Under the pieces are notes generated by a model that saw only the letters and a program-made list of their open reading frames with translations, had not been told where the DNA came from and ran no database searches. From JAZKBN01 sp040388605 (lineage in GTDB: Bacteria; Bacteroidota; Bacteroidia; Cytophagales; Flexibacteraceae), in assembly GCA_040388605.1 (NCBI GenBank), contig JAZKBN010000018.1, positions 62,001 through 126,000 of the forward strand: a stretch of 64,000 bases of DNA. The letters run 5' to 3'. Made by a program: the position numbers and the translations under genes. This document shows positions 9,770-18,832 of the stretch, one piece after another; the stretch's first letter is position 1; the number at the start of each line of letters is the position of its first letter.

Positions 9770-9777
9770 TACCTTTA
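9770..9777 (+). promoter_or_regulatory. Candidate -7 box of the histidine kinase gene
   Basis: TACCTTTA, one mismatch from the Bacteroidota consensus TAnnTTTG, 29 bp before the kinase start codon. No well-placed -33 TTTG is seen, so this is weak. Confidence 0.25.
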
Positions 9778-9806
9778 GTAAATAGGAACATACCAAACCT
9801 TATTAA

Positions 9807-10964
9807 ATGCATCAATTAACTGAATTCTTCCGGGGCATATTAAATACCGACAATTGGCCGGCAAGATGGCACTGCGGAAATTGGTCTGAATTTGAAGGTT
9901 GGCTGTATATTTTGTCTGATTTAGGAATTTGGGGAGCATATTTCGCAATTCCGTGCATTATTATGTACCTGACCTACAAAAAGCGGGTGCCCTTTATGGC
10001 AATATTTTGGTTATTTACTGCATTTATACTTGCATGTGGTTTAACCCATTTAATGGATGCCGTAATTTTCTGGTGGCCCGCCTACAGGCTTAGCGCGGTT
10101 ATCAGGTTTTCAACAGCAATTATATCATGGGTAACGGTGTTTGCATTGGTAAGAATAATTCCCAAGGCCCTGCAAATGAAAACCCCTGAAGAGCTCGAAG
10201 TAATTATTAATAAACGAACTGCCGACCTCAACAGGGCCAATAACGAGATGAAGGAAATGACCCTTGATCTTATGGCTTACAATAAGCGCCTCGAAGATTT
10301 TACAAGTATCACAAGCCATAACCTGCGTTCCCCGGTAAGCAATATGAGCGGGCTTTTGGCACTGTACCATCGTGAGCCAACCACAGAAAAAAAGGCTGAA
10401 TTGGTTCAGAAACTGCAGGTTGTGGTAAGTCACCTGACCGATACGCTCGACGATTTGAGCGAAGTGCTCAAAGTAAAAACCAAGAATACCGAACCGCCTG
10501 AATCGGTGGAAATAATGCCTGTTTTTAACCGTGTGCGTGAAAGCCTGGTTAACCAAATAGATGAATGCCATGCCCTTATTGAAGCCGATTTTGATGATGC
10601 ACCGAATGTTTACATTAACCGGGCTTACCTGGAAAGCATTCTGATGAATTTATTCAGCAATGCGCTGAGGTACAGGAGCCCTGAACGCAAGCCCCATATC
10701 AGGTTCCGCACCTACACAGAAGATAATATTACAGTACTGAAAGTAAGCGATAACGGCTTAGGAATTAATATGGAACGGCACGGGGCTAAGCTGTTTGGCC
10801 TGCATAAAACATTTCACAAAAACCCCGATGCACGCGGCCTTGGCCTCTTCCTGGTAAAAGCGCAGGCAGAATCTGCCGGTGGCGATGTGCGGGCAGAAAG
10901 CCGTGAAAATGTGGGCACTACCTTTACCGTGCAGTTTGGGAAAACAGACAGACATGATAAATAA
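9807..10964 (+). CDS. Histidine kinase with ethylene-receptor-like membrane sensor domain
   Basis: A 385-residue kinase. Three transmembrane helices (about 33-56, 63-87, 95-118) align by eye with the ethylene-binding domain of plant ETR1: LSDLGIWGAYFAIP matches ISDFFIAIAYFSIP, and AFILACGLTHL matches AFIVLCGATHL. All seven residues implicated in ETR1 binding are kept: D38, Y45, I48, P49, I74, and the copper ligands C77 and H81. A coiled linker (125-160) leads straight to HisKA with phosphoacceptor H171 (SHNLRSPVSN), then an ATPase domain with N box N281/N285, G1 DNGLGI and G2 GLGLFLV. There is no GAF or PAS domain. The stop overlaps the start of the next gene, a lone receiver. Ethylene or another small olefin with copper is the obvious ligand guess; redox or light sensing remain possible. 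Confidence 0.88.
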   Translation: MHQLTEFFRGILNTDNWPARWHCGNWSEFEGWLYILSDLGIWGAYFAIPCIIMYLTYKKRVPFMAIFWLFTAFILACGLTHLMDAVIFWWPAYRLSAVIRFSTAIISWVTVFALVRIIPKALQMKTPEELEVIINKRTADLNRANNEMKEMTLDLMAYNKRLEDFTSITSHNLRSPVSNMSGLLALYHREPTTEKKAELVQKLQVVVSHLTDTLDDLSEVLKVKTKNTEPPESVEIMPVFNRVRESLVNQIDECHALIEADFDDAPNVYINRAYLESILMNLFSNALRYRSPERKPHIRFRTYTEDNITVLKVSDNGLGINMERHGAKLFGLHKTFHKNPDARGLGLFLVKAQAESAGGDVRAESRENVGTTFTVQFGKTDRHDK

Positions 10965-11364
10965 TAACAACAAAATATGCGTTGTAGACGACGATTTTAC
11001 GTTCCACTACATTGTAAAAGAATACATGCGGGTAATGGGCTACAACCACAAATTGCTTGAATTCAGCGACGGTGAAGAAGCCATTCAGTACCTGCGCGAA
11101 AATGCAGACAATTCTGAAAAACTTCCTGACATTATTTTACTGGATATCAACATGCCTGTTATGGATGGTTGGCAGTTTCTCGATGATTATAAAACCCTAA
11201 AGGAAAGGCTTGCACAACCCATTGCCATTCACATGGTAAGCAGCTCAATTCATGACGCCGACGTTAAGCGTGCCGCCAAAATACCGGAAATAGTAAGCTA
11301 CGTGGTAAAGCCTGTAACAATTGAAAAACTAACCAATATAACGGGGTATAAAGCAAGTGTTTAA
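10954..11364 (+). CDS. Single-domain response regulator
   Basis: A 136-residue receiver with no output domain. The ATG at 10954 gives MINNNNKICVVDDDF; it overlaps the kinase's last codons by 11 bp, which indicates translational coupling and cognate pairing. Key residues are the acidic pair D12/D13, phosphoacceptor D64 in LLDINMPVMDGW, the switch serine in HMVSSS and the lysine in YVVKP. It probably carries the kinase signal to a partner protein or acts in a phosphorelay, since there is no DNA-binding domain. Confidence 0.9.
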   Translation: MINNNNKICVVDDDFTFHYIVKEYMRVMGYNHKLLEFSDGEEAIQYLRENADNSEKLPDIILLDINMPVMDGWQFLDDYKTLKERLAQPIAIHMVSSSIHDADVKRAAKIPEIVSYVVKPVTIEKLTNITGYKASV

Positions 11365-11423
11365 TCCTGCACCAAAAATAGCCGGAGCTTAAAAACACGG
11401 GTCAGAAAAGCCCGATAAAAAAC

Positions 11424-11469
11424 AATGAATGCCTGTAAACGGTTTTAAAACCAGAAACAGGCATTCATT
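11424..11469. terminator. Bidirectional terminator
   Basis: A perfect 13-bp stem (AATGAATGCCTGT with its complement) around a 20-base loop, flanked by A-rich and T-rich runs. It sits between the convergent response regulator and porP/sprF-like genes, so it can serve both. Confidence 0.8.
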
Positions 11470-11525
11470 TTTATTAACCGGCCATACCTTCCGGTTTGGC
11501 AATTAGTATTTTAATACCTCAATTA

Positions 11526-12566
11526 TCAGAATCTCGGGCAAGGCAGACTTTGATAGTCTTTACGTTTTTTAGCCAGTCTTGGGCTGTTGAAAAGATAAGC
11601 TGCCGTTATTTCGTGCGAACCGCCGTAAACCGGGCCAACCTGTGAAACAGGCACATCGTAGCTATACCCCATTTTAAATGCATCGGCTGTAAAGCCGATA
11701 AGGAAAATTGCAGCATCCTGGTTTACGGTTCTGTAGCCGTTGCTGACAATGGGTATGCCGCGGTAATAAGCGCCTATTGTAATGGGTAAAAAGTCGAAAG
11801 AAAGCCCCATATCAAGCTGTATAAAATTGCTCTGCTTGCGGAACATGACCGACGGGGACATAGAAGGCACATCATCGTCGCGATGGTATAGGTTCACATT
11901 TCTGATTGGTATGGTAAACCCTGCCGCAATGCTGGCAAAACTGTATTCGGTAATGGTTCTCCCGCCTAAAATATCGTGCTGCTCGCGGTTAATATGCTTG
12001 GCAGCACCTGATACCCAAACACTTTTATTGTGCACCACCACGCCAAAACTTAAATCAGGATCAACAAAAACAGCATTTTTAAGGTTTTCGGCAGTTGGCT
12101 GAATATTGCCTTCGTTCTGAATCTGGTCTCCGAAAGTGAGTTGACTGAGGTCGTAGGCCTGCCTGACAAAACCGCCTGAAATACCGGAATTCATTTGCCA
12201 GCTCTTATTAAGCTGGAGATGGTAGCTGTAAACCAAATTTAAAGAAGTGGTTTTCAGGGTATTTACTCCTGCAAAATCATTAATGTAAATCAGACCTATC
12301 CCCGATTTTGCTTTCTTAATATATGCATCATACGAAGCTGAAAATGTGGTATAGGGGCCCGGCATGGATGTCCATTGATTGCGGAATCCAAGGTTCAGTC
12401 GATGGCATTCCTCGCTGCCGGCCAGTGCCGGATTCAGGTACAGCGGGTTGGCAAAATACTGTGAAAACTGGGCATCCTGCGCATTGCCGGGAAGCGCAAA
12501 AAGCAGCGATACAAGTAATACCGGGAGAAAAAGCCGGGTAAAAACTTTAAAACATGGAACAATCAA
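11526..12566 (-). CDS. PorP/SprF-family type IX secretion membrane protein
   Basis: A 346-residue outer-membrane protein. A signal peptide ends near ALPGNAQ, followed by the family's opening DAQFSQYFANPLYLNPALAG, and the rest alternates like a beta-barrel and ends in YLFNSPRLAKKR. PorP/SprF proteins anchor or feed type IX secretion substrates with type-B C-terminal domains at the outer membrane. The only start in range is TTG at 12566. It lies 52 bp after gldD on the same strand, so the two may be one operon. No large adhesin substrate gene is adjacent, which is where such genes usually sit. Confidence 0.88.
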   Translation of the reverse strand: MIVPCFKVFTRLFLPVLLVSLLFALPGNAQDAQFSQYFANPLYLNPALAGSEECHRLNLGFRNQWTSMPGPYTTFSASYDAYIKKAKSGIGLIYINDFAGVNTLKTTSLNLVYSYHLQLNKSWQMNSGISGGFVRQAYDLSQLTFGDQIQNEGNIQPTAENLKNAVFVDPDLSFGVVVHNKSVWVSGAAKHINREQHDILGGRTITEYSFASIAAGFTIPIRNVNLYHRDDDVPSMSPSVMFRKQSNFIQLDMGLSFDFLPITIGAYYRGIPIVSNGYRTVNQDAAIFLIGFTADAFKMGYSYDVPVSQVGPVYGGSHEITAAYLFNSPRLAKKRKDYQSLPCPRF

Positions 12567-12618
12567 GGTGTATGTCGGTAAAAAAACTATAATTGATTAG
12601 CTGGTTTTCAATAACCTG

Positions 12619-13293
12619 TTAATGATTACGAAGCTGCTTTGCAGGCTTTTTATTTGTCCAGCGCAGTGTGCTGAGCAAATGGCGCATATCTTCGCTGATG
12701 TAATCTATTACAGGTTGCAGGCTGTCGTTCTTGGTTGCGGTGCGGAAATAAAGCGCACCACGCAGGAAATTTGCGCTGCTGTCGGAAGTATAGAACTGGA
12801 ATTGACTGGGCACCTGACCGCTTAACGCGAAAATAAAGCCTAAATTGCCGTCGGCAGTAGGAACAGTGGCTTCCACAATTCCGCTGGCTTTAATCTGGTG
12901 TTTGCTTACCAGCTTACGCGCATCTTCGGTAAGTTCGTTAAGCAATTTCATATTGCCGTTCAGGGGCTTATAAGTAAGCTCCACTTCGGCGCCTAAAGTA
13001 GGGTACTTAATATCTACCCAATATTTTTCGGTATGACGGCTGCTGTCAGTTTGAACAATGGCAGCTTTGTTATATTCGAAAGTATAGGGCATTAAAGAAT
13101 CGAGCTGAATGTAGGCAGGTTCAGGTAAATCAATTCGGTTAAAACCCCGGCGGCGCGGTGTAAAATCCTGCCCGCAGGAGGCAAGCAAAACCGACAGCAA
13201 AAGAAATGGAATTACAAATGTAAAGTCCAATCCAAGCCTTTTCCCGGTAATGGCTGCAAGCGCCTTAAATACTATAGTTTTCAGATTGTTCAA
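12619..13293 (-). CDS. gldD: Gliding motility lipoprotein GldD
   Basis: A 224-residue lipoprotein. A hydrophobic signal ends in the lipobox LLASC, and the mature part matches GldD by eye: PRRRGFNRIDLPEPAY near the start and SSANFLRGALYFRT near the end. GldD is a periplasmic lipoprotein needed for type IX secretion and gliding in Flavobacterium. No ATG opens the frame; TTG at 13293 gives a basic N-terminus, and a second TTG at 13230 would give a short signal peptide directly. It is divergent from pdxA and upstream of the porP/sprF-like gene. Confidence 0.85.
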   Translation of the reverse strand: MNNLKTIVFKALAAITGKRLGLDFTFVIPFLLLSVLLASCGQDFTPRRRGFNRIDLPEPAYIQLDSLMPYTFEYNKAAIVQTDSSRHTEKYWVDIKYPTLGAEVELTYKPLNGNMKLLNELTEDARKLVSKHQIKASGIVEATVPTADGNLGFIFALSGQVPSQFQFYTSDSSANFLRGALYFRTATKNDSLQPVIDYISEDMRHLLSTLRWTNKKPAKQLRNH

Positions 13294-13388
13294 TAAATTT
13301 TCAACTTTACTGCCGCATCCGAAACCTTGCCTGCCGCTTTGGCAAACAGGTTAACAGTATATCGGGGGTTAAAATTAGGAATTTTTGC

Positions 13389-14426
13389 ATGGAAAAAGAG
13401 ACAGGGCCAAGAGAAGAAGGCCGAGATTTACCCGTAATTGGCATAACACCAGGCGATTTCAATGGTATTGGTCCGGAAATTATTTTAAAAACACTTTCCG
13501 ATAATCGAATTACGAGGCTTTGCCGGGTAATTGTTTACGGTTCGGGCAGCATGATGAACAAATACCGCAAGCTGCTTAACCTCGAAGATGTAAACTTCAA
13601 TACCGTAACAGAAACCAACCGGCTTAACCCAAAACGCCCGAACCTCATTAATTGCTGGACCGAGGATTATGCCCTGACTATTGGTAAAAGTACCGCCGAA
13701 GCCGGTCTCTGCGCCTTTATGGCCCTTGACCATGCCGCACGCGATCTGAAAGACGGTGTTATAGACGCACTGGTTACAGCCCCTATCAATAAGGCCAATA
13801 TGCCTCCTGCCCTGTTCCCCTTCCCCGGGCATACAGAGTTCCTTGAAAGCAGGTTCGGAACCGAGGAGAGTCTTATGTTCCTTGTGGATGAAGGTTTGCG
13901 CATCGGCGTGGCTACAGGCCATATTCCCTTGCATGATGTGGCAAAGGCATTAACCCGCGACAGGCTGAACCTGAAGCTGGATCTAATGTACAACAGCCTC
14001 AGGAAAGATTTCGGCATACAGCAGCCAAAGATTGCCCTTTTAGGCCTTAACCCGCATGCTGGCGAAGAAGGCAAAATTGGGAACGAGGAAATGAATATGA
14101 TGGAACCCCTCATACGCACCCTGAAAGATAAAGGCCGCATGATATTCGGCCCGTACCCCGCCGACGGATTTTTCGGGGCCCGCATGCAAACCAGGTTCGA
14201 CGGCATTTTAGCCGCTTACCACGACCAGGGACTTATTGCCTTTAAAGCGCTTTCCTTTGAAAGCGGTGTTAACTTTACCGCGGGCCTGCCCATTGTAAGA
14301 ACGTCGCCTGACCACGGTACAGCCTACAATATAGCAGGCAAAAACCTCGCAAACCCCGACAGTTTCAGGGCTGCCCTTTTCCTTGCCCTTGAAGTGCTTA
14401 AAGCGCGTAAGCAAGGCATTTCTTAA
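13389..14426 (+). CDS. pdxA: 4-hydroxythreonine-4-phosphate dehydrogenase
   Basis: A 345-residue enzyme of pyridoxal-phosphate synthesis, oxidising 4-phospho-hydroxythreonine in the DXP-dependent route. It shows GITPGDFNGIGPEII at the N-terminus and the three metal histidines in TGHIPL (H178), NPHAGEEG (H223) and AAYHDQGLIAFK (H278), then TSPDHGTAYNIAGK. Length fits the family. It is followed 41 bp later by murF on the same strand, probably one transcript. No pdxJ is in the window. Confidence 0.93.
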   Translation: MEKETGPREEGRDLPVIGITPGDFNGIGPEIILKTLSDNRITRLCRVIVYGSGSMMNKYRKLLNLEDVNFNTVTETNRLNPKRPNLINCWTEDYALTIGKSTAEAGLCAFMALDHAARDLKDGVIDALVTAPINKANMPPALFPFPGHTEFLESRFGTEESLMFLVDEGLRIGVATGHIPLHDVAKALTRDRLNLKLDLMYNSLRKDFGIQQPKIALLGLNPHAGEEGKIGNEEMNMMEPLIRTLKDKGRMIFGPYPADGFFGARMQTRFDGILAAYHDQGLIAFKALSFESGVNFTAGLPIVRTSPDHGTAYNIAGKNLANPDSFRAALFLALEVLKARKQGIS

Positions 14427-14467
14427 TTCCTGAATTTCAGCCCGGGTTCACCATTACAACTCAAAAA

Positions 14468-15775
14468 ATGCAAGCCGATAAACCAAGCGCCGATACCGAA
14501 TCTATTTACAGCCAGTACCTGCGCAGCACCGGCATAAGCACCGACAGCCGTAACATCAGTTCCGGATGCCTCTATATTGCCCTTAAAGGCCCAAGCTTCA
14601 ACGGTAATGCCTTTGCAGCCGAAGCTTTGGCCAAAGGTGCTGCATTCGCCATAGTTGATGAAGCCCAATATGCTGAAAACAATAAAATCATATTGGTGCC
14701 AGATGGCTTAAAAGCCCTGCAGGAGCTTGCAGCCCACCACCGCAAACAATTTAACATCCCTTTTATAGCGGTTTGCGGCAGTAACGGTAAAACCACTACC
14801 AAAGAATTGCTGTCAGCGGTTTTATCAGCAAAATATAAAACCTTCAGTACACCGGGCAATCTTAATAATCACATTGGGGTTCCTTTAAGCCTGCTGCGCA
14901 TTGCACCCGGCACCGAGATGGCTGTAATTGAAATTGGAGCCAACGCCCCCGGGGAAATAGCAGAGCTTTGCGAAATTGCAGCCCCAACGCATGGTTTGAT
15001 TACCAATATAGGCCGCGATCACCTTGAAGGATTCGGAACGGTAGAAGGCACAGCTAAAGCCAACGGCGAAATGTTCAGGTACCTGGAGAAAAACGGGGGA
15101 ACAGCCTTTGTTAATACCCGGGAAGATTACCTGGATGAGCAGGCCAAAGGTATCAGCAATATTATTACTTACCCCGAAACCGGGGATAATTTCACCTGCA
15201 AACCCGGCCCGTCGGGCTTTTTCCTGAGCATTTTGATGCCGGACGGCAGGCTGCTGAACACCAAAATGGCCGGCTCCTATAATTTTGCAAATGCAGCAAC
15301 AGCCCTGTGTCTTGCATCCTTTTTCGGCGTGCCTGATACTGATGCAAACGCAGCCTTATGTGCCTACACCCCCGCCAATAACCGCAGCCAACTGATTGAA
15401 ACCGGTAAAAACACACTTATACTGGATGCGTACAACGCCAACCCCAGCAGTATGACCGCAGCTCTTGAAAGCTTCGCGGCCATTCAAACCGATAAGCCCC
15501 GCATGGTAATAGTAGGCGACATGCTTGAGCTTGGCTCCGAAAGCTTCAGCGAACATGAAGCCCTTGGCGTTTACCTTGCTTTCAGCAGTTTTGAAATTGT
15601 TATGCTGGTAGGGCCCGAATGTGTGGCCGCGGCAGATAATTGCCCTGAAGCGCTTTATTTTAAAAACAGGCAGCTGGCTGAAGCTTATATGAAGGAAATT
15701 GCATTTTCCGGCTATGTAATTTTATTAAAAGCCTCACGCGGTATTGGCCTTGAAAAACTGGCTGCATTATTATAA
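14468..15775 (+). CDS. murF: UDP-MurNAc-tripeptide--D-Ala-D-Ala ligase
   Basis: A 435-residue Mur ligase that adds the D-Ala-D-Ala dipeptide to the wall precursor in the cytoplasm. The N-terminal domain has the MurF block ISTDSRNISSGCLYIAL; the central domain has P-loop GSNGKTTTKELL (from about 104); later come ANGEM, YNANPSSM and GDMLELG. The neighbouring pdxA is 41 bp upstream. Its substrate D-Ala-D-Ala would come from Ddl, and the only Ddl-like gene in this window is the tandem protein at 47121. Confidence 0.94.
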   Translation: MQADKPSADTESIYSQYLRSTGISTDSRNISSGCLYIALKGPSFNGNAFAAEALAKGAAFAIVDEAQYAENNKIILVPDGLKALQELAAHHRKQFNIPFIAVCGSNGKTTTKELLSAVLSAKYKTFSTPGNLNNHIGVPLSLLRIAPGTEMAVIEIGANAPGEIAELCEIAAPTHGLITNIGRDHLEGFGTVEGTAKANGEMFRYLEKNGGTAFVNTREDYLDEQAKGISNIITYPETGDNFTCKPGPSGFFLSILMPDGRLLNTKMAGSYNFANAATALCLASFFGVPDTDANAALCAYTPANNRSQLIETGKNTLILDAYNANPSSMTAALESFAAIQTDKPRMVIVGDMLELGSESFSEHEALGVYLAFSSFEIVMLVGPECVAAADNCPEALYFKNRQLAEAYMKEIAFSGYVILLKASRGIGLEKLAALL

Positions 15776-15798
15776 AAAACTTGCATGGGCATAAAAAC

Positions 15799-15826
15799 GG
15801 GCCAATTTTGAATTGCGGGCCCTTTT
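15799..15826 (+). terminator. Terminator after murF
   Basis: Imperfect hairpin (GGGCCAATT, TTG loop, AATTG then GGGCCC) followed by TTTT, 24 bp after the murF stop codon. Confidence 0.55.
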
Positions 15827-15923
15827 GCATATTTTTAGCAATTATTAGAAATGCATAATGCGTAATAACACCTCGCCTGTAATTGCATTTTTTTACTCCC
15901 GATTATGCCAAATACCTCCAAAA

Positions 15924-16790
15924 ATGGACAACATTGAAGATGAAATTGTTCCTTCGCGAGAACGAAAAGACTATGGTTTACTGCACCAACCCAACAAATA
16001 CAGGGCATTACTTACCAACAGCCTTACAGCCTGTTTACTGACTTACCTTTTAGGATACCTTTCCCTTAATTTTATAACGGCATTAATCAGCAGTTTAATT
16101 GGTATTCCCACGCGCCTCTACTCGCACATGGTGGTATTTGCACTGGCCCACCGCGGATTAAAGAACTCTTTGAACACCCAGCTGATGTTCCTCTTGCCGC
16201 CGGTTTTGCTGGGCATTTTCACATACCTTGTATATCGTACCGGCCGAAGCAAAATTTTCAGTAAAGGTTACGGAAGGCACCTCCTTTTTTGGATTGTTGT
16301 AAATGGCTATACCTGTTGCTTTGGAGCGCTTATTAGCGGTGTTATGCTAAAAACAAACGCCGGTTGGGTGGCCAAACACAGTGGCGTTCCCTATTACGTG
16401 TTCCTGATTGTTGCAGCCCTGCTGGCAATTGCCTGGACAGCAATAGGTATAAGGCTGGTAAAACTGCTTATGCGTACCGTTTACAGCTCGCACCTGGTGG
16501 CCCTTGCCAACCGAGGTATGACCCTGTTTTATCTCATTTGGGCGCCTTATATCTTAAGCTCTGTTACCATACTGCTTATTATGTACCCTGAGTTCAACCG
16601 CTTTTTTGTGCTCATGTGGTTCCTGATGCTTATGGTTTTACTTTCGCTTTCTTATGTAACCCGGCATACATTTGTGCAGGTACGCATTCGCGATATGCCT
16701 GATTACAGCATTTCTTGGGTGGCAGTATCATTATTGGTTTTGGTGCTTATTTGCCTGCGAATCGGTATTTACCACCCTATCAGGTTTTAA
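15924..16790 (+). CDS. Multi-pass membrane protein, function unknown
   Basis: A 288-residue integral membrane protein with about seven hydrophobic segments, after a short charged N-terminus (MDNIEDEIVPSRERKDYG). The frame can also start at the ATG at 15858, adding 22 residues; I prefer 15924 because the extension looks like leader sequence. Central loops contain NRGMTLFYLIWAPYI and the C-terminus has RIRDMPDYSISW. I recognise no family or catalytic motif. It is on the same strand as the next gene, 37 bp upstream of it. Confidence 0.65.
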   Translation: MDNIEDEIVPSRERKDYGLLHQPNKYRALLTNSLTACLLTYLLGYLSLNFITALISSLIGIPTRLYSHMVVFALAHRGLKNSLNTQLMFLLPPVLLGIFTYLVYRTGRSKIFSKGYGRHLLFWIVVNGYTCCFGALISGVMLKTNAGWVAKHSGVPYYVFLIVAALLAIAWTAIGIRLVKLLMRTVYSSHLVALANRGMTLFYLIWAPYILSSVTILLIMYPEFNRFFVLMWFLMLMVLLSLSYVTRHTFVQVRIRDMPDYSISWVAVSLLVLVLICLRIGIYHPIRF

Positions 16791-16827
16791 CATATAATTA
16801 TTTATTTTAACCCAAGCATCATCCGTT

Positions 16828-17952
16828 CTGAAAGCGTTTATCCAATTTTTATGGTTCTTAGCGGCATGCCTTTGTGGTGTTAATCAATTTTCTGCTGCCC
16901 AAAATCTTGCTGAAAAACCGGATTCATTAAGCTTTATACCCCAAAACCATCCTAAATTCAGCGATTACCCTGCAGGCATATTGGTTTTGCCATCTCCTGA
17001 GAAAGGCAGTTGGTATGTAGAAATGAAAGTTTCCAGCCAGTACAGGAAAGAGATTTTTGAGCATGCCAATAAAGTTACCGAAGTGGAAGTACTTCAAAAA
17101 TATTACTCGGCACCACATGCGATCAATTTTGATAATATTAATTTAAACGCATACTACGGGATAAGGCAAAACTTTGGCTTACATTTCAATTTAAGTACCA
17201 GGAGCAACAATTACTCCCAAAGTATGATGGCCAACGGGCAACTTATTCCTGCCGGTGCGGGAAGCAGCCCTCAAAACCCGGGTCCATGCAATTGCAGCGG
17301 GGGCATTATTCAAAAAGAAAGTCATTTCAATTCACTCAATGATTTGCGTATTTTCCTGAATACGCTCATTAAAACTTTAAACTACACTTCAATCAACGGC
17401 TCCTTAGGCCTACGATTGCCTTCAGGCCGTTTTAATTCATCCGGTTATAACCATTACACAGGGAAATCTGAAATATTGCCTTACATGCTGCAGGCAGGCA
17501 GCGGTACATTTGACTTGTTGCCGGTATTTACAATTGTAAGGACAAAGAGCCTGGGTGTCCTGGGAACGCAGCTCAGCGGTGAAATAAGAACCGGAACCAA
17601 CAGCAGGGGCTATTCTCTTGGGAATAGGGCAGATATTTCAGCATGGGGAGCTTATTATTTTTTTAATGGTTGTTCAGCAACGGCAAGGGTAACCATGAGC
17701 CATTGGGGTAAAATTTTAGGTTCAGATAAAGCTGCATCAGACCTTGCGCTCTACGACCCCATGTATAACACTGCAAATACCGGGGGCACCTCAGGAACAT
17801 TGCATTTCGGAGTTAATGTGGCACCGCAATTATTCAACAGGTTCAAAAGCACTTGCGGAATAGAATTTGGCTTCCCGCTTTTTCAACGCCTGAATGGTAT
17901 ACAGCCTGCATTAACGAGCCTTGCGAATGTACATTTCATCTTTCAAATATAA
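16828..17952 (+). CDS. Outer-membrane beta-barrel-like protein with non-standard start
   Basis: The open frame extends upstream of the first TTG (16981) to a stop at 16795, and that upstream stretch encodes a good signal peptide, KAFIQFLWFLAACLCGVN then SAAQN. No ATG, GTG or TTG lies in it; CTG at 16828 or ATT at 16804 are the only near-cognate choices. With CTG the protein has 374 residues. The mature part is rich in aromatic, glycine and alternating residues and ends in HFIFQI, like an outer-membrane barrel. It resembles, loosely, phenol-degradation MetA-type or transporter-like barrels. Function unknown. Confidence 0.6.
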   Translation: MKAFIQFLWFLAACLCGVNQFSAAQNLAEKPDSLSFIPQNHPKFSDYPAGILVLPSPEKGSWYVEMKVSSQYRKEIFEHANKVTEVEVLQKYYSAPHAINFDNINLNAYYGIRQNFGLHFNLSTRSNNYSQSMMANGQLIPAGAGSSPQNPGPCNCSGGIIQKESHFNSLNDLRIFLNTLIKTLNYTSINGSLGLRLPSGRFNSSGYNHYTGKSEILPYMLQAGSGTFDLLPVFTIVRTKSLGVLGTQLSGEIRTGTNSRGYSLGNRADISAWGAYYFFNGCSATARVTMSHWGKILGSDKAASDLALYDPMYNTANTGGTSGTLHFGVNVAPQLFNRFKSTCGIEFGFPLFQRLNGIQPALTSLANVHFIFQI

Positions 17953-18010
17953 AACGTTGCTTAACCGCGTTTAAGTTAAAAAGGTAAGCAGTAAGAAATC
18001 ACAAAATAAA

Positions 18011-18050
18011 GCTGCCGTTACCTTCAGCTAAAAGCCAAGATAACGGCAGC
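18011..18050. terminator. Bidirectional terminator
   Basis: A perfect 10-bp stem (GCTGCCGTTA and its complement) with a 20-base loop between convergent genes ending at 17952 and 18081. Confidence 0.7.
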
Positions 18051-18080
18051 ATATATTTTCATGCTTATTTAAGCAAGGAG

Positions 18081-18692
18081 TTATTTTGTTTCCTCGCCTT
18101 CTTCTTCTTCTTCCTCGTCTTCGTCTTCGTCGTCTTCATCACCTTCTTCATCTTCGTGCTTGTACGAATATAAAGTGGTATCAAGTTGGAATTCGCCGGA
18201 ATTGAACTCAGCTACGAAAATGGCAATGGCTTCATCGCTCACCTCATCTATATTTAGTGCAGCCTCAAGACCGACACCGTAATCGAAGCTTTCGTCTATT
18301 TCCAGGCTTTCCTGCACCTTAATGGTGTCGTTTTCTTCAAGCTCTTCCATTATCATGGCCTTGTAGAATTCGGCTTCCGGGTTCAGGTCTTCTTCGTCGG
18401 GCAGGTTAAACTCGCCGTTTTCGTCCTCGGTAAGGTCCCACTTTTTATAATCCGGGAATTTTTTAGCGGTTTCCTCTTCGGCGCGGTCATACAGGGCGCT
18501 GCCGTGCAACAGGCGAAGGGTATATATAACTGAATTAAAAATTACCTCTTTACCCTTGTGCTTACCTACAAAGAAGAAGTGGGCATAACTGTCGTTACGG
18601 TGTTCATCTTCATTGTAAATAAAGGGCAGGCCTGAAGCAAGCGCTTCCTGGCGCAATGTGGCAATTTCTTTGGAATCGTATCCGGGATTCAT
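18081..18692 (-). CDS. Acidic-tailed cytoplasmic protein, function unknown
   Basis: A 203-residue soluble protein. The first 110 residues look folded (FIYNEDEHRNDSYAHFFFVG, KEVIFNSVIYTLRLLHGSALYD), and the last 27 or so are almost all Asp and Glu. No signal peptide or membrane segment. I do not recognise the family, though the N-terminal phrase is the sort found in lineage-restricted Bacteroidota proteins. It stands alone, 140 bp upstream of the end of gatB on the same strand. Acidic tails of this type can mimic nucleic acid or bind basic proteins, but nothing here proves it. Confidence 0.7.
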   Translation of the reverse strand: MNPGYDSKEIATLRQEALASGLPFIYNEDEHRNDSYAHFFFVGKHKGKEVIFNSVIYTLRLLHGSALYDRAEEETAKKFPDYKKWDLTEDENGEFNLPDEEDLNPEAEFYKAMIMEELEENDTIKVQESLEIDESFDYGVGLEAALNIDEVSDEAIAIFVAEFNSGEFQLDTTLYSYKHEDEEGDEDDEDEDEEEEEEGEETK

Positions 18693-18832
18693 GCGAATTG
18701 GTTTTTAGCGGAAAAACACCGCTGATTTAATTGTTTTTTCTTCTTGAAGCGCCTTATAAGCAAAGCGCATTGTTGTGCCTTACGGAATCAGAAACATAAA
18801 CCCGCCGGTTTTAATACGGTGGACGAATGGTA

